A stretch of DNA of 5,324 bases from Firmicutes bacterium UBA5449 (GCA_002424305.1 DIQZ01000091.1:15583-20906), one strand, 5' to 3'; positions 1 through 5,324 are shown, numbered from the stretch's first letter. Translations and numbers: made by a program. The notes: generated from the sequence alone by a model not told the origin.

Positions 1-1
1 A

Positions 2-502
2 GTTGATGAACTCGGACATGTACTGAGTTCGGGGTACAATGACGTTCCTGCGTCTTTTGGGATAGAGGAACCGTGCAAAGCCAAGTTCAATCGGTGTTAT
101 AGGGATCAGATCCGGGGCAAAATATCAAAAAAACTTTGTACAGTTGTTTCTGATGAAAGGACCTTTGACAAGGTAAATGTGGCTATATGGGAAGAGCTTA
201 AAGCTCTTGACAAGTGTAGGGCCCTGCATGCTGAGGAAAGAGCCATCATCAACGTGGCTAGATCAGGGGTTTGTGTTGATAGTAAATGTCGCATGTTTGT
301 CACGACGTTTCCATGTAACCTTTGTGCCAATAAGATAGCGGAAATAGGATTATCTGAGGTTGTCTATTCTGAGCCATATCCTGTTACCGAAAGTGTAGAG
401 ATACTTGATAAGGCTGGCGTAAAGCATTCTCCGTTCAGTGGAGTGACGTTCAATGGATACTTTAGGTTATTGGGAGGGATGCCTAATGCGAATGTGTCTT
501 GA
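2..502 (+). CDS. Two-domain-type (d)CMP/dCTP deaminase, C-terminal part (5' end outside window)
   Basis: An open frame runs from the left edge to a TGA stop, giving 166 visible residues. The zinc-dependent deaminase signature is complete: HAE at fragment residues 76-78 (zinc-binding His, proton-shuttling Glu) and PCNLC at 104-108 (two zinc-binding Cys). Ahead of it is GYNDVP, the substrate-side loop typical of dCMP deaminases, then a Cys-containing KFNRCYRD segment. After the active site, VVYSEPYP and the segment ending GVTFNGYFRLLGG resemble the C-terminus of proteins that join an N-terminal P-loop nucleotide-kinase-like domain to a C-terminal deaminase, the architecture of anti-phage dCTP deaminases that deplete dCTP during infection. 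The kinase-like half would lie to the left and is not seen. The GTG at 179 is not a credible start because the conserved domain begins upstream of it. A plain dCMP deaminase of pyrimidine metabolism remains possible; the deaminase fold is near certain, the defence role is inferred. Confidence 0.85.
   Translation, partial: VDELGHVLSSGYNDVPASFGIEEPCKAKFNRCYRDQIRGKISKKLCTVVSDERTFDKVNVAIWEELKALDKCRALHAEERAIINVARSGVCVDSKCRMFVTTFPCNLCANKIAEIGLSEVVYSEPYPVTESVEILDKAGVKHSPFSGVTFNGYFRLLGGMPNANVS
472..478 (+). promoter_or_regulatory. Ribosome binding site of the zinc-ribbon gene
   Basis: GGGAGGG lies inside the end of the deaminase frame, 7 nt before the ATG at 486. It selects that ATG over the in-frame ATGs at 453 and 492 and implies translation coupled to the deaminase. 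Confidence 0.65.
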
Positions 503-671
503 ATGCGGATGTGTCGCATATGTCGAGTACGCTTATCAAGTCATCGTATGCAGATCTTGCGGTAAGACCTGGTCAATTCAACAGTACGAGCGGGAAGAGC
601 GAAGAGAGAAGACGAAAAGCTCTGGGAGGCGACTGCGTGTACGACAAAGGGAAGAAGCAGTAGTCCCGTAG
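486..671 (+). CDS. Small zinc-ribbon protein with basic tail, coupled to the deaminase gene
   Basis: A 61-residue protein. Two CxxC knuckles (Cys4/Cys7 and Cys22/Cys25, with an extra Cys9) are separated by 14 residues rich in Tyr and Val, the layout of a single rubredoxin-like zinc ribbon. The C-terminal half (from about residue 34) is highly charged with many Arg, Lys and Glu residues, predicted helical or disordered, and could contact nucleic acid. The start at 486 is chosen because GGGAGGG sits 7 nt upstream; the frame overlaps the deaminase stop by 17 nt, so the two genes share an mRNA and probably a function. The terminator at 700-745 follows 28 nt after the stop. I do not recognise a named family. 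It could be an accessory subunit of the deaminase system or an unrelated small regulator; the zinc ribbon is seen, the partnership is inferred from overlap. Confidence 0.7.
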   Translation: MRMCLECGCVAYVEYAYQVIVCRSCGKTWSIQQYEREERREKTKSSGRRLRVRQREEAVVP

Positions 672-699
672 TTTGTTTTGCTTTGTGTTCTTTATGCCC

Positions 700-745
700 G
701 CCCTAGCGCCCTAAGATTATTGTGGGTGCCAGGGCTTTTTGTTTT
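700..745 (+). terminator. Rho-independent terminator of the deaminase/zinc-ribbon unit
   Basis: A 12-bp GC-rich stem pairs 700-711 with 724-735, with one A-C mismatch and one G-U wobble, closing a 12-nt loop. It is followed at once by TTTTTGTTTT. The minus strand has no T-run on the other side of the stem, so the terminator works in the plus direction only. Confidence 0.85.
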
Positions 746-836
746 GTGTGAAGTTGATTCTTTTGGTGCCTGTTGTTTTGTAAGCACCTGTTGCTGGAAT
801 ACAAAGTTGCTTACTTCTTCTTGGGCTGATCATTAG

Positions 837-996
837 GGAGAGGAAGTCTGCTAATTTATTTGATGGCTTCCTCCTTGCATATTACCAGCACGCCTTCTGA
901 AGTGGCCCTATCCAGAAGGGCTTTTGATGCGGCCAGATGAACCGGATCAGGCAGCAGAACGTCCAGGAGGATGCATGTGTCGATAGCGCTAATCAC
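837..996 (-). pseudogene. vapC: VapC-family PIN-domain toxin, decayed remnant
   Basis: Reading the minus strand from the GTG at 996, the protein opens ISAIDTCILLD, then LLPDPVHLAASKALLDRA, the N-terminus of a VapC ribonuclease of the PIN family; Asp6 is the first metal-binding acid. The frame hits TAA at 856-858 after 46 residues, against about 125-145 for an intact VapC. Right after residue 40 the +1 frame reads YARRKPSNKLADFLS, which resembles the later 'Y-basic-basic...ILADFLIG' stretch of such toxins. This suggests an internal deletion of roughly 50 codons plus a frame change. The usually conserved Asn of the DTN motif is Cys here. The GTG overlaps the antitoxin-like stop by 8 nt, the usual toxin-antitoxin arrangement. 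Toxin activity is almost certainly lost. Decay may continue down to about 750, but nothing there is clearly recognisable. Confidence 0.7.
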
Positions 997-1093
997 CCAG
1001 GTAGTCACCCCTCATATCACGCATGAGGTCATTGGTGCTTACCGGCGCATCCTTAGCGAGGTATCCGACAAACTCATCGAACTTGGATGGCAT
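989..1093 (-). CDS. Short antitoxin-like protein upstream of the vapC remnant
   Basis: A 34-residue minus-strand frame begins MPSKFDEFVGYLAKD and ends RGDYLGD. The ATG at 1093 is preceded by two AGGAG motifs on the minus strand (plus-strand positions 1103-1107 and 1109-1113), the nearer at a 9-nt spacing. Its stop overlaps the GTG of the PIN-domain remnant by 8 nt, which places it as the cognate antitoxin. It is too short to hold a DNA-binding AbrB or ribbon-helix-helix domain plus a toxin-binding tail, so it is either a naturally short, toxin-binding-only antitoxin or the surviving tail of a longer one. An in-frame TAA at 1124-1126 limits any upstream extension to ten codons. The call rests on gene order, overlap and RBS, not on a family I can name; with the toxin broken it may be under no selection. 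Confidence 0.5.
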   Translation of the reverse strand: MPSKFDEFVGYLAKDAPVSTNDLMRDMRGDYLGD

Positions 1094-1111
1094 CGCAGTC
1101 TTCTCCTTCTC

Positions 1112-1140
1112 CTTATAGAATTCTTAAATGTTTCTTGTAA
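1112..1140 (-). promoter_or_regulatory. Candidate minus-strand promoter for the antitoxin/vapC relic
   Basis: On the minus strand TTACAA (1140-1135) and TATAAG (1117-1112) are separated by exactly 17 bp. The -10 is good, the -35 poor. It would give a very short leader, with the -10 overlapping the distal AGGAG motif, so only the nearer AGGAG would remain on the transcript. Confidence 0.3.
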
Positions 1141-1250
1141 CATAAAGCATGACCGTGGGAGAAACACCTGTGGTCGCGTAAGGGACGCGGAAGCTGAACT
1201 CCTCGACATGACGGCAGCTATCACAGGCACGACACTCGCAGGCGAGGGAA

Positions 1251-1259
1251 AAGGGGTGG
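1251..1259 (+). promoter_or_regulatory. Ribosome binding site setting the start of the ATPase gene
   Basis: AAGGGGTGG ends 5 nt before the ATG at 1265. It is what decides the start: the frame stays open back to 971, but that extension is antisense to the toxin-antitoxin relic and has no homology to ABC ATPases. Confidence 0.6.
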
Positions 1260-1264
1260 ATGCT

Positions 1265-1984
1265 ATGAGCAATTCGGATTTGATTTTGGAGACAAAGGGG
1301 TTAACTAAGAAGTTTCGGGGAGGGTATGCCAACCGCGACATAGCCATCCACGTGAAGAGAAACAGTATTTACGGTCTCCTGGGTCCGAACGGTTCCGGAA
1401 AATCGACATTTCTGAAGCAAGTAACAGGGCTCTTGAAGCCCACAGAGGGTGAAATATGTTTCCATGGCCACCCATGGGAACGGAAGGATCTCAAAAAGAT
1501 AGGGGCGCTTATAGAGAGTCCCGCAATTTATCCTAACCTCACCGCACGCGAAAATATGGAAGTTTACCGGTTATTGTACGGGCTTGAAAACTCTGAGGGG
1601 AAACTGAAGATCGATGAGCTTCTGGAAACTGTTGGTCTTATAGGTGCAGGCAATAAACCGGTGAAGAACTATTCAACAGGGATGAAACAACGCCTGGGAC
1701 TGGCAGTGGCACTCTTGAATTCTCCTGAGCTCTTGATTTTGGATGAACCTGCAAACGGACTGGATCCCATAGGCATTGAAGAACTTCGGCATCTAATAAG
1801 CTCCATGCCCAAAGAGGGGATTACCGTGGTCCTATCAAGCCATATTTTAAGAGAAGTAGCTTTGGTATCTACGCACATCGGAATACTTTCAAGTGGCCGT
1901 TTGAGATATGAATCGGAGATCAAACCCGGCGAAGACCTGGAACGGATATTCATGGATGCCATCCGCGGAAATCCTGCGGTTTAG
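1265..1984 (+). CDS. lanF: Lantibiotic-immunity-type ABC transporter ATP-binding protein (LanF)
   Basis: The 239-residue protein is a single nucleotide-binding domain of normal LanF length. Motifs in order: Walker A GPNGSGKST at 40-48; IGALIESP at 79-86, where the usual Q-loop Gln is Glu84; signature STGMKQR at 137-143; Walker B LLILDEP at 156-162; D-loop GLD at 165-167; switch His193 in SSH. A Glu in place of the Q-loop Gln (the E-loop) is the known mark of lantibiotic self-immunity ATPases such as NukF, NisF, SpaF and EpiF. It would power two membrane subunits encoded directly downstream, moving lanthionine or other cationic peptides from the membrane to the outside. The TAG stop shares bases with the ribosome binding site of the next gene, so translation is probably coupled. 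A bacitracin-type (BcrA) exporter is the main alternative, but the two distinct permeases and E-loop favour LanFEG. Confidence 0.93.
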   Translation: MSNSDLILETKGLTKKFRGGYANRDIAIHVKRNSIYGLLGPNGSGKSTFLKQVTGLLKPTEGEICFHGHPWERKDLKKIGALIESPAIYPNLTARENMEVYRLLYGLENSEGKLKIDELLETVGLIGAGNKPVKNYSTGMKQRLGLAVALLNSPELLILDEPANGLDPIGIEELRHLISSMPKEGITVVLSSHILREVALVSTHIGILSSGRLRYESEIKPGEDLERIFMDAIRGNPAV

Positions 1985-1988
1985 GAGG
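1983..1988 (+). promoter_or_regulatory. Ribosome binding site of the LanE permease gene
   Basis: A perfect AGGAGG sits 6 nt before the ATG at 1995 and overlaps the TAG of lanF. It rules out the longer in-frame start at 1908, whose extra residues merely re-read the lanF end. Confidence 0.8.
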
Positions 1989-1994
1989 ATATTC

Positions 1995-2717
1995 ATGAGC
2001 AATATAATAAGAGCCGAATTCTTAAAAGGCAAAAGAAGTTCGATCTCAACAATCGTCATCGCTATGCCTCTTACAAACTGCCTGATTTCTTTCATACTAA
2101 TGGGCTGGCAAAATGGTGCTTTCAACTGGTGGTATTCCATGCTTTCCCCTGCAACTCTGGCGCTTATTTGCTCTGCTGCGCTTTCCAAGGATAAAAACCA
2201 GGACTACAAACCCACAAGATTGTCTACAGTTTCTCAAGCAAAAATGTGGGCAGGTAAGCTCGTATACGTGGCGTTGCTGTTTTTGACCTCCAACCTTTTG
2301 TTTTCATTTGGGGTCCATATCATAGGGCTCATCGGGCAAGAAAATGTAACACTTAAGATTAACATCTACGCGACGACTGTCTTGTTTTTGAGTACCCTGT
2401 TTTTGCTACCTGTCGCGCTCTATTTATGTGATCGGTTCAACGCAGCCATGGGTGTAACCATAACTATTGCGCTTTCCATGGTACTCGGGCTTATAACCTG
2501 GAACAAAGCATTTTGGCGCGTTTGCCCTTTTGCGGTTCCGAATCGCCTGATGTGCGGTATTTTGGGTATATACCCGAATGGTTTACCCATAACAGGTGAA
2601 GCAGAACTATTCTCATCAGATCCGGTCATATCTGCAGTCCTCACAAATCTTGCTTATTTCATCGTTTTGAGCGTGATTACATCTCTTTGGTTTTCAAAAA
2701 AAGAGGTATGCAAATGA
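1995..2717 (+). CDS. lanE: Lantibiotic-immunity ABC transporter permease, MutE/EpiE type (LanE)
   Basis: A 240-residue integral membrane protein. The short cytoplasmic N-terminus MSNIIRAEFLKGKRS is the typical entry helix of ABC-2-type permeases of this group. Six hydrophobic segments are visible at roughly 18-36, 47-64, 88-113, 122-144, 150-168 and 211-233, with a charged cytoplasmic loop between the second and third (KDKNQDYKPTR, 65-75), the usual contact region with the ATPase. The loop between segments five and six holds FAVPNRLM and a Gly/Pro-rich stretch, likely extracytoplasmic. It would form a heterodimer with the LanG-like permease encoded next and assemble with LanF. The start follows a perfect AGGAGG; the TGA overlaps the next ATG in ATGA. 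Six segments, length and gene order support the call; substrate is not readable from the sequence. Confidence 0.85.
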   Translation: MSNIIRAEFLKGKRSSISTIVIAMPLTNCLISFILMGWQNGAFNWWYSMLSPATLALICSAALSKDKNQDYKPTRLSTVSQAKMWAGKLVYVALLFLTSNLLFSFGVHIIGLIGQENVTLKINIYATTVLFLSTLFLLPVALYLCDRFNAAMGVTITIALSMVLGLITWNKAFWRVCPFAVPNRLMCGILGIYPNGLPITGEAELFSSDPVISAVLTNLAYFIVLSVITSLWFSKKEVCK

Positions 2718-3496
2718 ACGGGCTATTAAGAATATGCAAAGCCAACATAATGAAAATCAAAAGAACTCCCCTAATGTGGGTTCACATTCTAGTGCCTGTT
2801 ACAGGTTCAGGGCTGTTCTTGTCTTACTATTCGTTTTCGCCGTGGGATGAAGTGACTAAAGTGACTGGATTTTTGGAAGCGGTGGCTGTCGCGTTTCCTT
2901 TCATCATAGCGGTGGTAACATCACTTTGCGCTGAACTGGAAAAGAGCGCGGGGGACTATAAGTTTTTACTGGGTGGCTCTGATCCTAAGGTTTTTACCAT
3001 GCTGACGGAAACCCTCGTACTTTTGTTTTTGGGGCTCTTGTCTGTCCTTGCGACGACGTGTTCTTTTGGCGCAGGATTTCATCTTATGGGATACGAATAC
3101 TACTCACAGTATTTCTATTTAATAGCCGGAGTCATTTTATGGTTGTCATCTTTGACAACGTATGGGATTCATGTTTTCGTGAGTTTCAGGTTTTCCAAAA
3201 ACATCTCAGTCGGCCTGGGTATGGTAGAATCTCTAATCGCCGCGTTGTTCTTAACCGGTCTGGGAGATGGTGTGTGGCCTGCGGCACCTTGCGCATGGGG
3301 TGGTACATTCATATGGTGGTGGCAATATGTCAAAAGCCCTGAATACATTCTTTCGCGATATCAGGGGGACATTCAGAAAGCCTTGCGGCGGGAGTTCGCC
3401 TTGCCCTGCGTGACGGCGATAACCGTTACGGTAGTCTGTCTCATTGGACTGATGCTGTGGTTCGATAGGTGGGAGGGAAAGAGTTCCGAGGAGTGA
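2714..3496 (+). CDS. lanG: Lantibiotic-immunity ABC transporter permease, MutG type (LanG)
   Basis: A 260-residue membrane protein with a basic N-terminus (ANIMKIKRTP) followed by hydrophobic segments near 20-38, 55-73, 97-122, 133-156, 166-184 and 235-254. The segment TGLGDGVWPAAPCAWG at 181-196 is characteristic of the MutG/SpaG family of lantibiotic-protection permeases, and KSAGDYKFLLG at 77-87 matches the cytoplasmic loop after the second segment. It is the second half of the transporter membrane domain. The ATG at 2714 is chosen over 2708 and 2687 because AGAGG at 2702-2706 lies 7 nt before it and because it gives an ATGA overlap with lanE, a sign of coupled translation. The C-terminus ends in a short charged tail. 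The next gene follows after 4 nt. The family is clear, the transported peptide is not. Confidence 0.87.
   Translation: MNGLLRICKANIMKIKRTPLMWVHILVPVTGSGLFLSYYSFSPWDEVTKVTGFLEAVAVAFPFIIAVVTSLCAELEKSAGDYKFLLGGSDPKVFTMLTETLVLLFLGLLSVLATTCSFGAGFHLMGYEYYSQYFYLIAGVILWLSSLTTYGIHVFVSFRFSKNISVGLGMVESLIAALFLTGLGDGVWPAAPCAWGGTFIWWWQYVKSPEYILSRYQGDIQKALRREFALPCVTAITVTVVCLIGLMLWFDRWEGKSSEE
3488..3493 (+). promoter_or_regulatory. Ribosome binding site supporting a GTG start of the response regulator
   Basis: GAGGAG lies 7 nt before the GTG at 3501 and overlaps the last codons of lanG. There is no in-frame ATG near the receiver-domain start, so the GTG is used. Confidence 0.7.
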
Positions 3497-3500
3497 TATA

Positions 3501-4163
3501 GTGGCTAGAATCTTGGCTGTGGATGATGATTCATCCGTCCTGACACTCATAAGAAATGCCTTGCAAACAGAGGGGCATACGGTGACCGTATGTTCAGATA
3601 GCGCCGAGGTGCTTGAAATGGACTTAAGCCGGTATCAGCTGATTTTGCTTGATATTATGATGCCGGGGATGGACGGATTTGAGCTTTGTTGTGAGATTCG
3701 CCACTGGGTGGATTGTCCTATCCTTTTCCTCACTGCAAAGACACGGGAGGCTGATATTGTACGGGGTCTGGGGTACGGTGCAGATGATTATCTTACTAAG
3801 CCTTTCGGTATTGCCGAACTTCGTGCGCGAGTCGTTGCCCACCTCAGGCGTGATCAGAGGAAAAAACAGCATTCAGTTGTAGTCGGCCAGGTGCGTCTTT
3901 CTTTGCGAAGCAAGGAATGTTTTGTAGGCTCTGAAAAGGTGCCTTTTACCCGGAGCGAGTATGAGATCGTAGAATTCCTTGCTCTCAGCCACGGGCAGGT
4001 TTTCTCCAAAGGCCAAATCTACGAGGCAGTATTTGGTTTTGAAGGGGAAAGTGATATTTCCGTCATCCCCGAGCATATCAAAAACATACGTAAGAAGTTT
4101 TCCGAACTGGGTATGTCACCTATTAAGACAGTCTGGGGAGTAGGATACAAATGGGAAGTATGA
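3501..4163 (+). CDS. lanR: OmpR-family response regulator of the immunity operon (LanR-type)
   Basis: The 220-residue protein has a receiver domain (1-115) and a winged-helix DNA-binding domain (about 125-220), the standard OmpR/PhoB length. Receiver residues are all present: acidic pocket Asp8-Asp9-Asp10, phospho-acceptor Asp51 in LILLDIMMPGMDG, Thr78 and Lys100 in TKPF. In the effector domain, FTRSEYEIVEFL starts the three-helix core, VIPEHIKNIRKKF is the recognition-helix region, and WGVGYKW is the closing wing. The EHIKNIRKK motif is common in regulators next to LanFEG and antimicrobial-peptide transporters. It should be phosphorylated by the kinase encoded next and activate the lanFEG promoter, so forming a feedback loop. 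The start is GTG; the gene is 4 nt after lanG and overlaps the kinase gene by 13 nt. Its target box was not found in the window. Confidence 0.93.
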   Translation: MARILAVDDDSSVLTLIRNALQTEGHTVTVCSDSAEVLEMDLSRYQLILLDIMMPGMDGFELCCEIRHWVDCPILFLTAKTREADIVRGLGYGADDYLTKPFGIAELRARVVAHLRRDQRKKQHSVVVGQVRLSLRSKECFVGSEKVPFTRSEYEIVEFLALSHGQVFSKGQIYEAVFGFEGESDISVIPEHIKNIRKKFSELGMSPIKTVWGVGYKWEV

Positions 4164-5324
4164 AGAAAAGCGGGTTAAGGCAGATCTTCTGGCGATACAT
4201 CCTGGCAGTTGCTCTATCCGGCGTGGCCTTGGTGATAATCACATGTCTTTTCATCTTTTTTGGAGTCGGCACCATACATTATCCTGCCAATTATACTGAG
4301 CGGGTTCTTATGGATAATGCGGAAAATCTGAAAAATGCAGACGTAATCACGCAAGAGCTCCTGACTCCCATGGCAAGGTACGGTGTTTACGGCGAAGACG
4401 GTGAATTCAAGTATGGCAACATCGAAAACCCGGCTAGAAGCTGGAATCTACACGTAAATGGATACAACAGAATAGGCGCATCGAGATATATGAAAGCGTT
4501 TCAGCGCGATGGCGAAGTGTTGCTGGTAAGTTATCCTCTTACCCTGCAATTCAAGAATGCTTTCATGCGCCGGTATTTGCCGAATGCTGAGTTGTTCTGG
4601 ATTATCTGTTTCGTATTCATGTTTTTGCTTCTTGTTTATCTGTGGTCAGTCAGGTTTGCGAGGAGAATTGGCGGTGAACTCCAGGAGTTGCTCTATGGAA
4701 TCGAAAAGATCGAAAGGCATGATTTGGATTTCGTTTTGGGGGAAAGCAATATCGCAGAGGTGGATCGGGTGATCGACGGGCTTAACTGTATGAAGGATGA
4801 GCTTCAAGTTTCACTGGAGCATAAGTGGCGGGAGCAACAGATCCGGCAGGAGCAGATTTCAGCCATGGCCCACGATATTAAGACACCCCTTACCATAATC
4901 AAGGGTAACGCTGATTTGCTGAAAGAAACCCAGCTTACCGATGCCCAGTATGCCTATTGCGAGGACATATCCAAGGGTGGCGACGAGATAGGGCGATACA
5001 TAGAAGCTCTTTTGCTCATGACGAAGGATGGCGCTTGCACGTCTGAATCCGGCCCGGAGTGCGGTGAGGGAACGTGTGTGGGCGATCTTATTGAGGGATT
5101 CCACCGAGATGCTGTAGCTTTGGTTAACGTCAAAGGCCTTAAACTGGATTGGAACGAGGAAACAGACTGCATGCAGGATTTATTTGTGAAGGGAAGGGAA
5201 GAAGAGCTTAAGCGTGCTCTTACAAACGTCTTGACCAATGCCGTCGATCATTGCTGCGAGCGGATCCGTGTGTATTTTCGAGTGTCCGACGGTGATTCAA
5301 GGGCTGACTTAAATCTGCTCATAG
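4151..5324 (+). CDS. lanK: Membrane sensor histidine kinase (LanK-type), 3' end outside window
   Basis: At least 391 residues are visible before the right edge. Layout: transmembrane segment 1 at about 16-37, an extracytoplasmic region of roughly 110 residues (38-147), transmembrane segment 2 at 148-165, a HAMP-like linker with a charged helix (about 166-232), then the dimerisation domain with the phospho-acceptor His241 in AHDIKTPL, and the N-box NVLTNAVDH with catalytic Asn363. The G boxes of the ATPase domain would lie past the edge. The extracytoplasmic region is moderate in size and matches no sensor fold I know; it probably detects the peptide. The ATG at 4151 has AGGA 5 nt upstream within GGGGAGTAGGA; the ATG at 4160 would give an ATGA overlap but has a poorly spaced site. 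The segment between H- and N-boxes (GACTSESGPECGEGTC) is unusually rich in Cys. It partners the response regulator just upstream. Confidence 0.9.
   Translation, partial: MGSMKKSGLRQIFWRYILAVALSGVALVIITCLFIFFGVGTIHYPANYTERVLMDNAENLKNADVITQELLTPMARYGVYGEDGEFKYGNIENPARSWNLHVNGYNRIGASRYMKAFQRDGEVLLVSYPLTLQFKNAFMRRYLPNAELFWIICFVFMFLLLVYLWSVRFARRIGGELQELLYGIEKIERHDLDFVLGESNIAEVDRVIDGLNCMKDELQVSLEHKWREQQIRQEQISAMAHDIKTPLTIIKGNADLLKETQLTDAQYAYCEDISKGGDEIGRYIEALLLMTKDGACTSESGPECGEGTCVGDLIEGFHRDAVALVNVKGLKLDWNEETDCMQDLFVKGREEELKRALTNVLTNAVDHCCERIRVYFRVSDGDSRADLNLLI

Larger units (their letters stand above)
1094..1264. promoter_or_regulatory. Divergent intergenic region expected to hold the lanFEG-RK promoter
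   Basis: These 171 bp separate the minus-strand antitoxin-like ORF from lanF. Because the operon is terminator-free behind it and the upstream terminator lies at 700-745, the operon promoter and any regulator box should be here or within the toxin relic. I found no pair of good -35/-10 hexamers on the plus strand; the best -10-like string is TAACAT at 1138-1143, without a matching -35. A short inverted repeat, CTCGC-AG-GCGAG (1235-1246), lies just before the ribosome binding site. Confidence 0.3.

Noticed and set aside
106..330. 74-codon minus-strand ORF over the deaminase
   Set aside because: The plus strand here encodes the complete deaminase active site; the minus frame has no recognisable features.
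1099..1112. TCT repeats resembling a NisR binding box (TCT-N8-TCT)
   Set aside because: The spacing does not fit, and the pyrimidine run is simply the complement of the antitoxin's duplicated AGGAG motifs.
971..1264. N-terminal extension of the ATPase by 98 codons
   Set aside because: It is antisense to the toxin-antitoxin relic, has no ABC homology, and the strong ribosome binding site points to the ATG at 1265, giving the normal family length.
746..1264. Search for tRNA, riboswitch, CRISPR array or insertion-sequence ends
   Set aside because: No cloverleaf, conserved riboswitch core, regularly spaced repeats or terminal inverted repeats were seen; the stretch is explained mainly by the toxin-antitoxin relic.
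1908..1994. Upstream in-frame start for LanE
   Set aside because: It only re-reads the end of lanF in another frame; a perfect AGGAGG places the start at 1995.
3058..3342. 94-codon plus-strand ORF inside lanG
   Set aside because: Lies wholly within the well-supported MutG-type permease in another frame, with no recognisable domain or ribosome binding site.

Overview
The window reads as an accessory (defence and immunity) region of a Gram-positive bacterium, most likely a Firmicute of the class Clostridia. This inference rests on strong AGGAGG-type ribosome binding sites, intermediate base composition, ATGA-overlapped operon genes, and a lantibiotic-immunity transporter linked to an OmpR/EnvZ-type two-component system. 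No gene here fixes the genus.

Left block (1-745): the last 166 codons of a zinc-dependent deoxycytidylate-type deaminase enter from the left edge. The motifs HAE and PCNLC, and the C-terminal segment after them, resemble the C-terminal half of the two-domain (P-loop kinase-like plus deaminase) proteins that include the anti-phage dCTP deaminases. The N-terminal half lies outside the window. A 61-residue zinc-ribbon protein with a basic tail overlaps the deaminase stop by 17 nt and has its own strong ribosome binding site. A good rho-independent terminator (700-745) ends this unit.

Middle block (746-1264): there is no intact plus-strand gene here. The minus strand carries a decayed toxin-antitoxin pair: a 34-codon antitoxin-like ORF (989-1093), overlapped by 8 nt by the start of a VapC/PIN-domain toxin (996 downwards). 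The toxin loses frame after about 40 residues and seems to have lost its middle. Just upstream of the antitoxin, a Cys-rich minus-strand frame may be another gene relic. The remaining ~170 bp must hold the promoter of the right-hand operon, but I could not identify it convincingly.

Right block (1265-5324): five tightly packed plus-strand genes form a lanFEG-lanRK module. They are an ABC ATPase with the E-loop typical of lantibiotic-immunity transporters, a MutE/EpiE-type permease, a MutG-type permease, an OmpR-family response regulator, and a histidine kinase cut off by the right edge after its N-box. Spacing is -4 to +16 nt, so they are very probably one operon. The kinase would sense a cationic or lanthionine peptide at the membrane, the regulator would raise transcription of the operon, and the transporter would expel the peptide. 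No lantibiotic precursor, modification enzyme or LanI lipoprotein is visible, so this looks like a stand-alone resistance module comparable in logic to CprABC-KR of Clostridioides difficile, unless such genes lie beyond the right edge.
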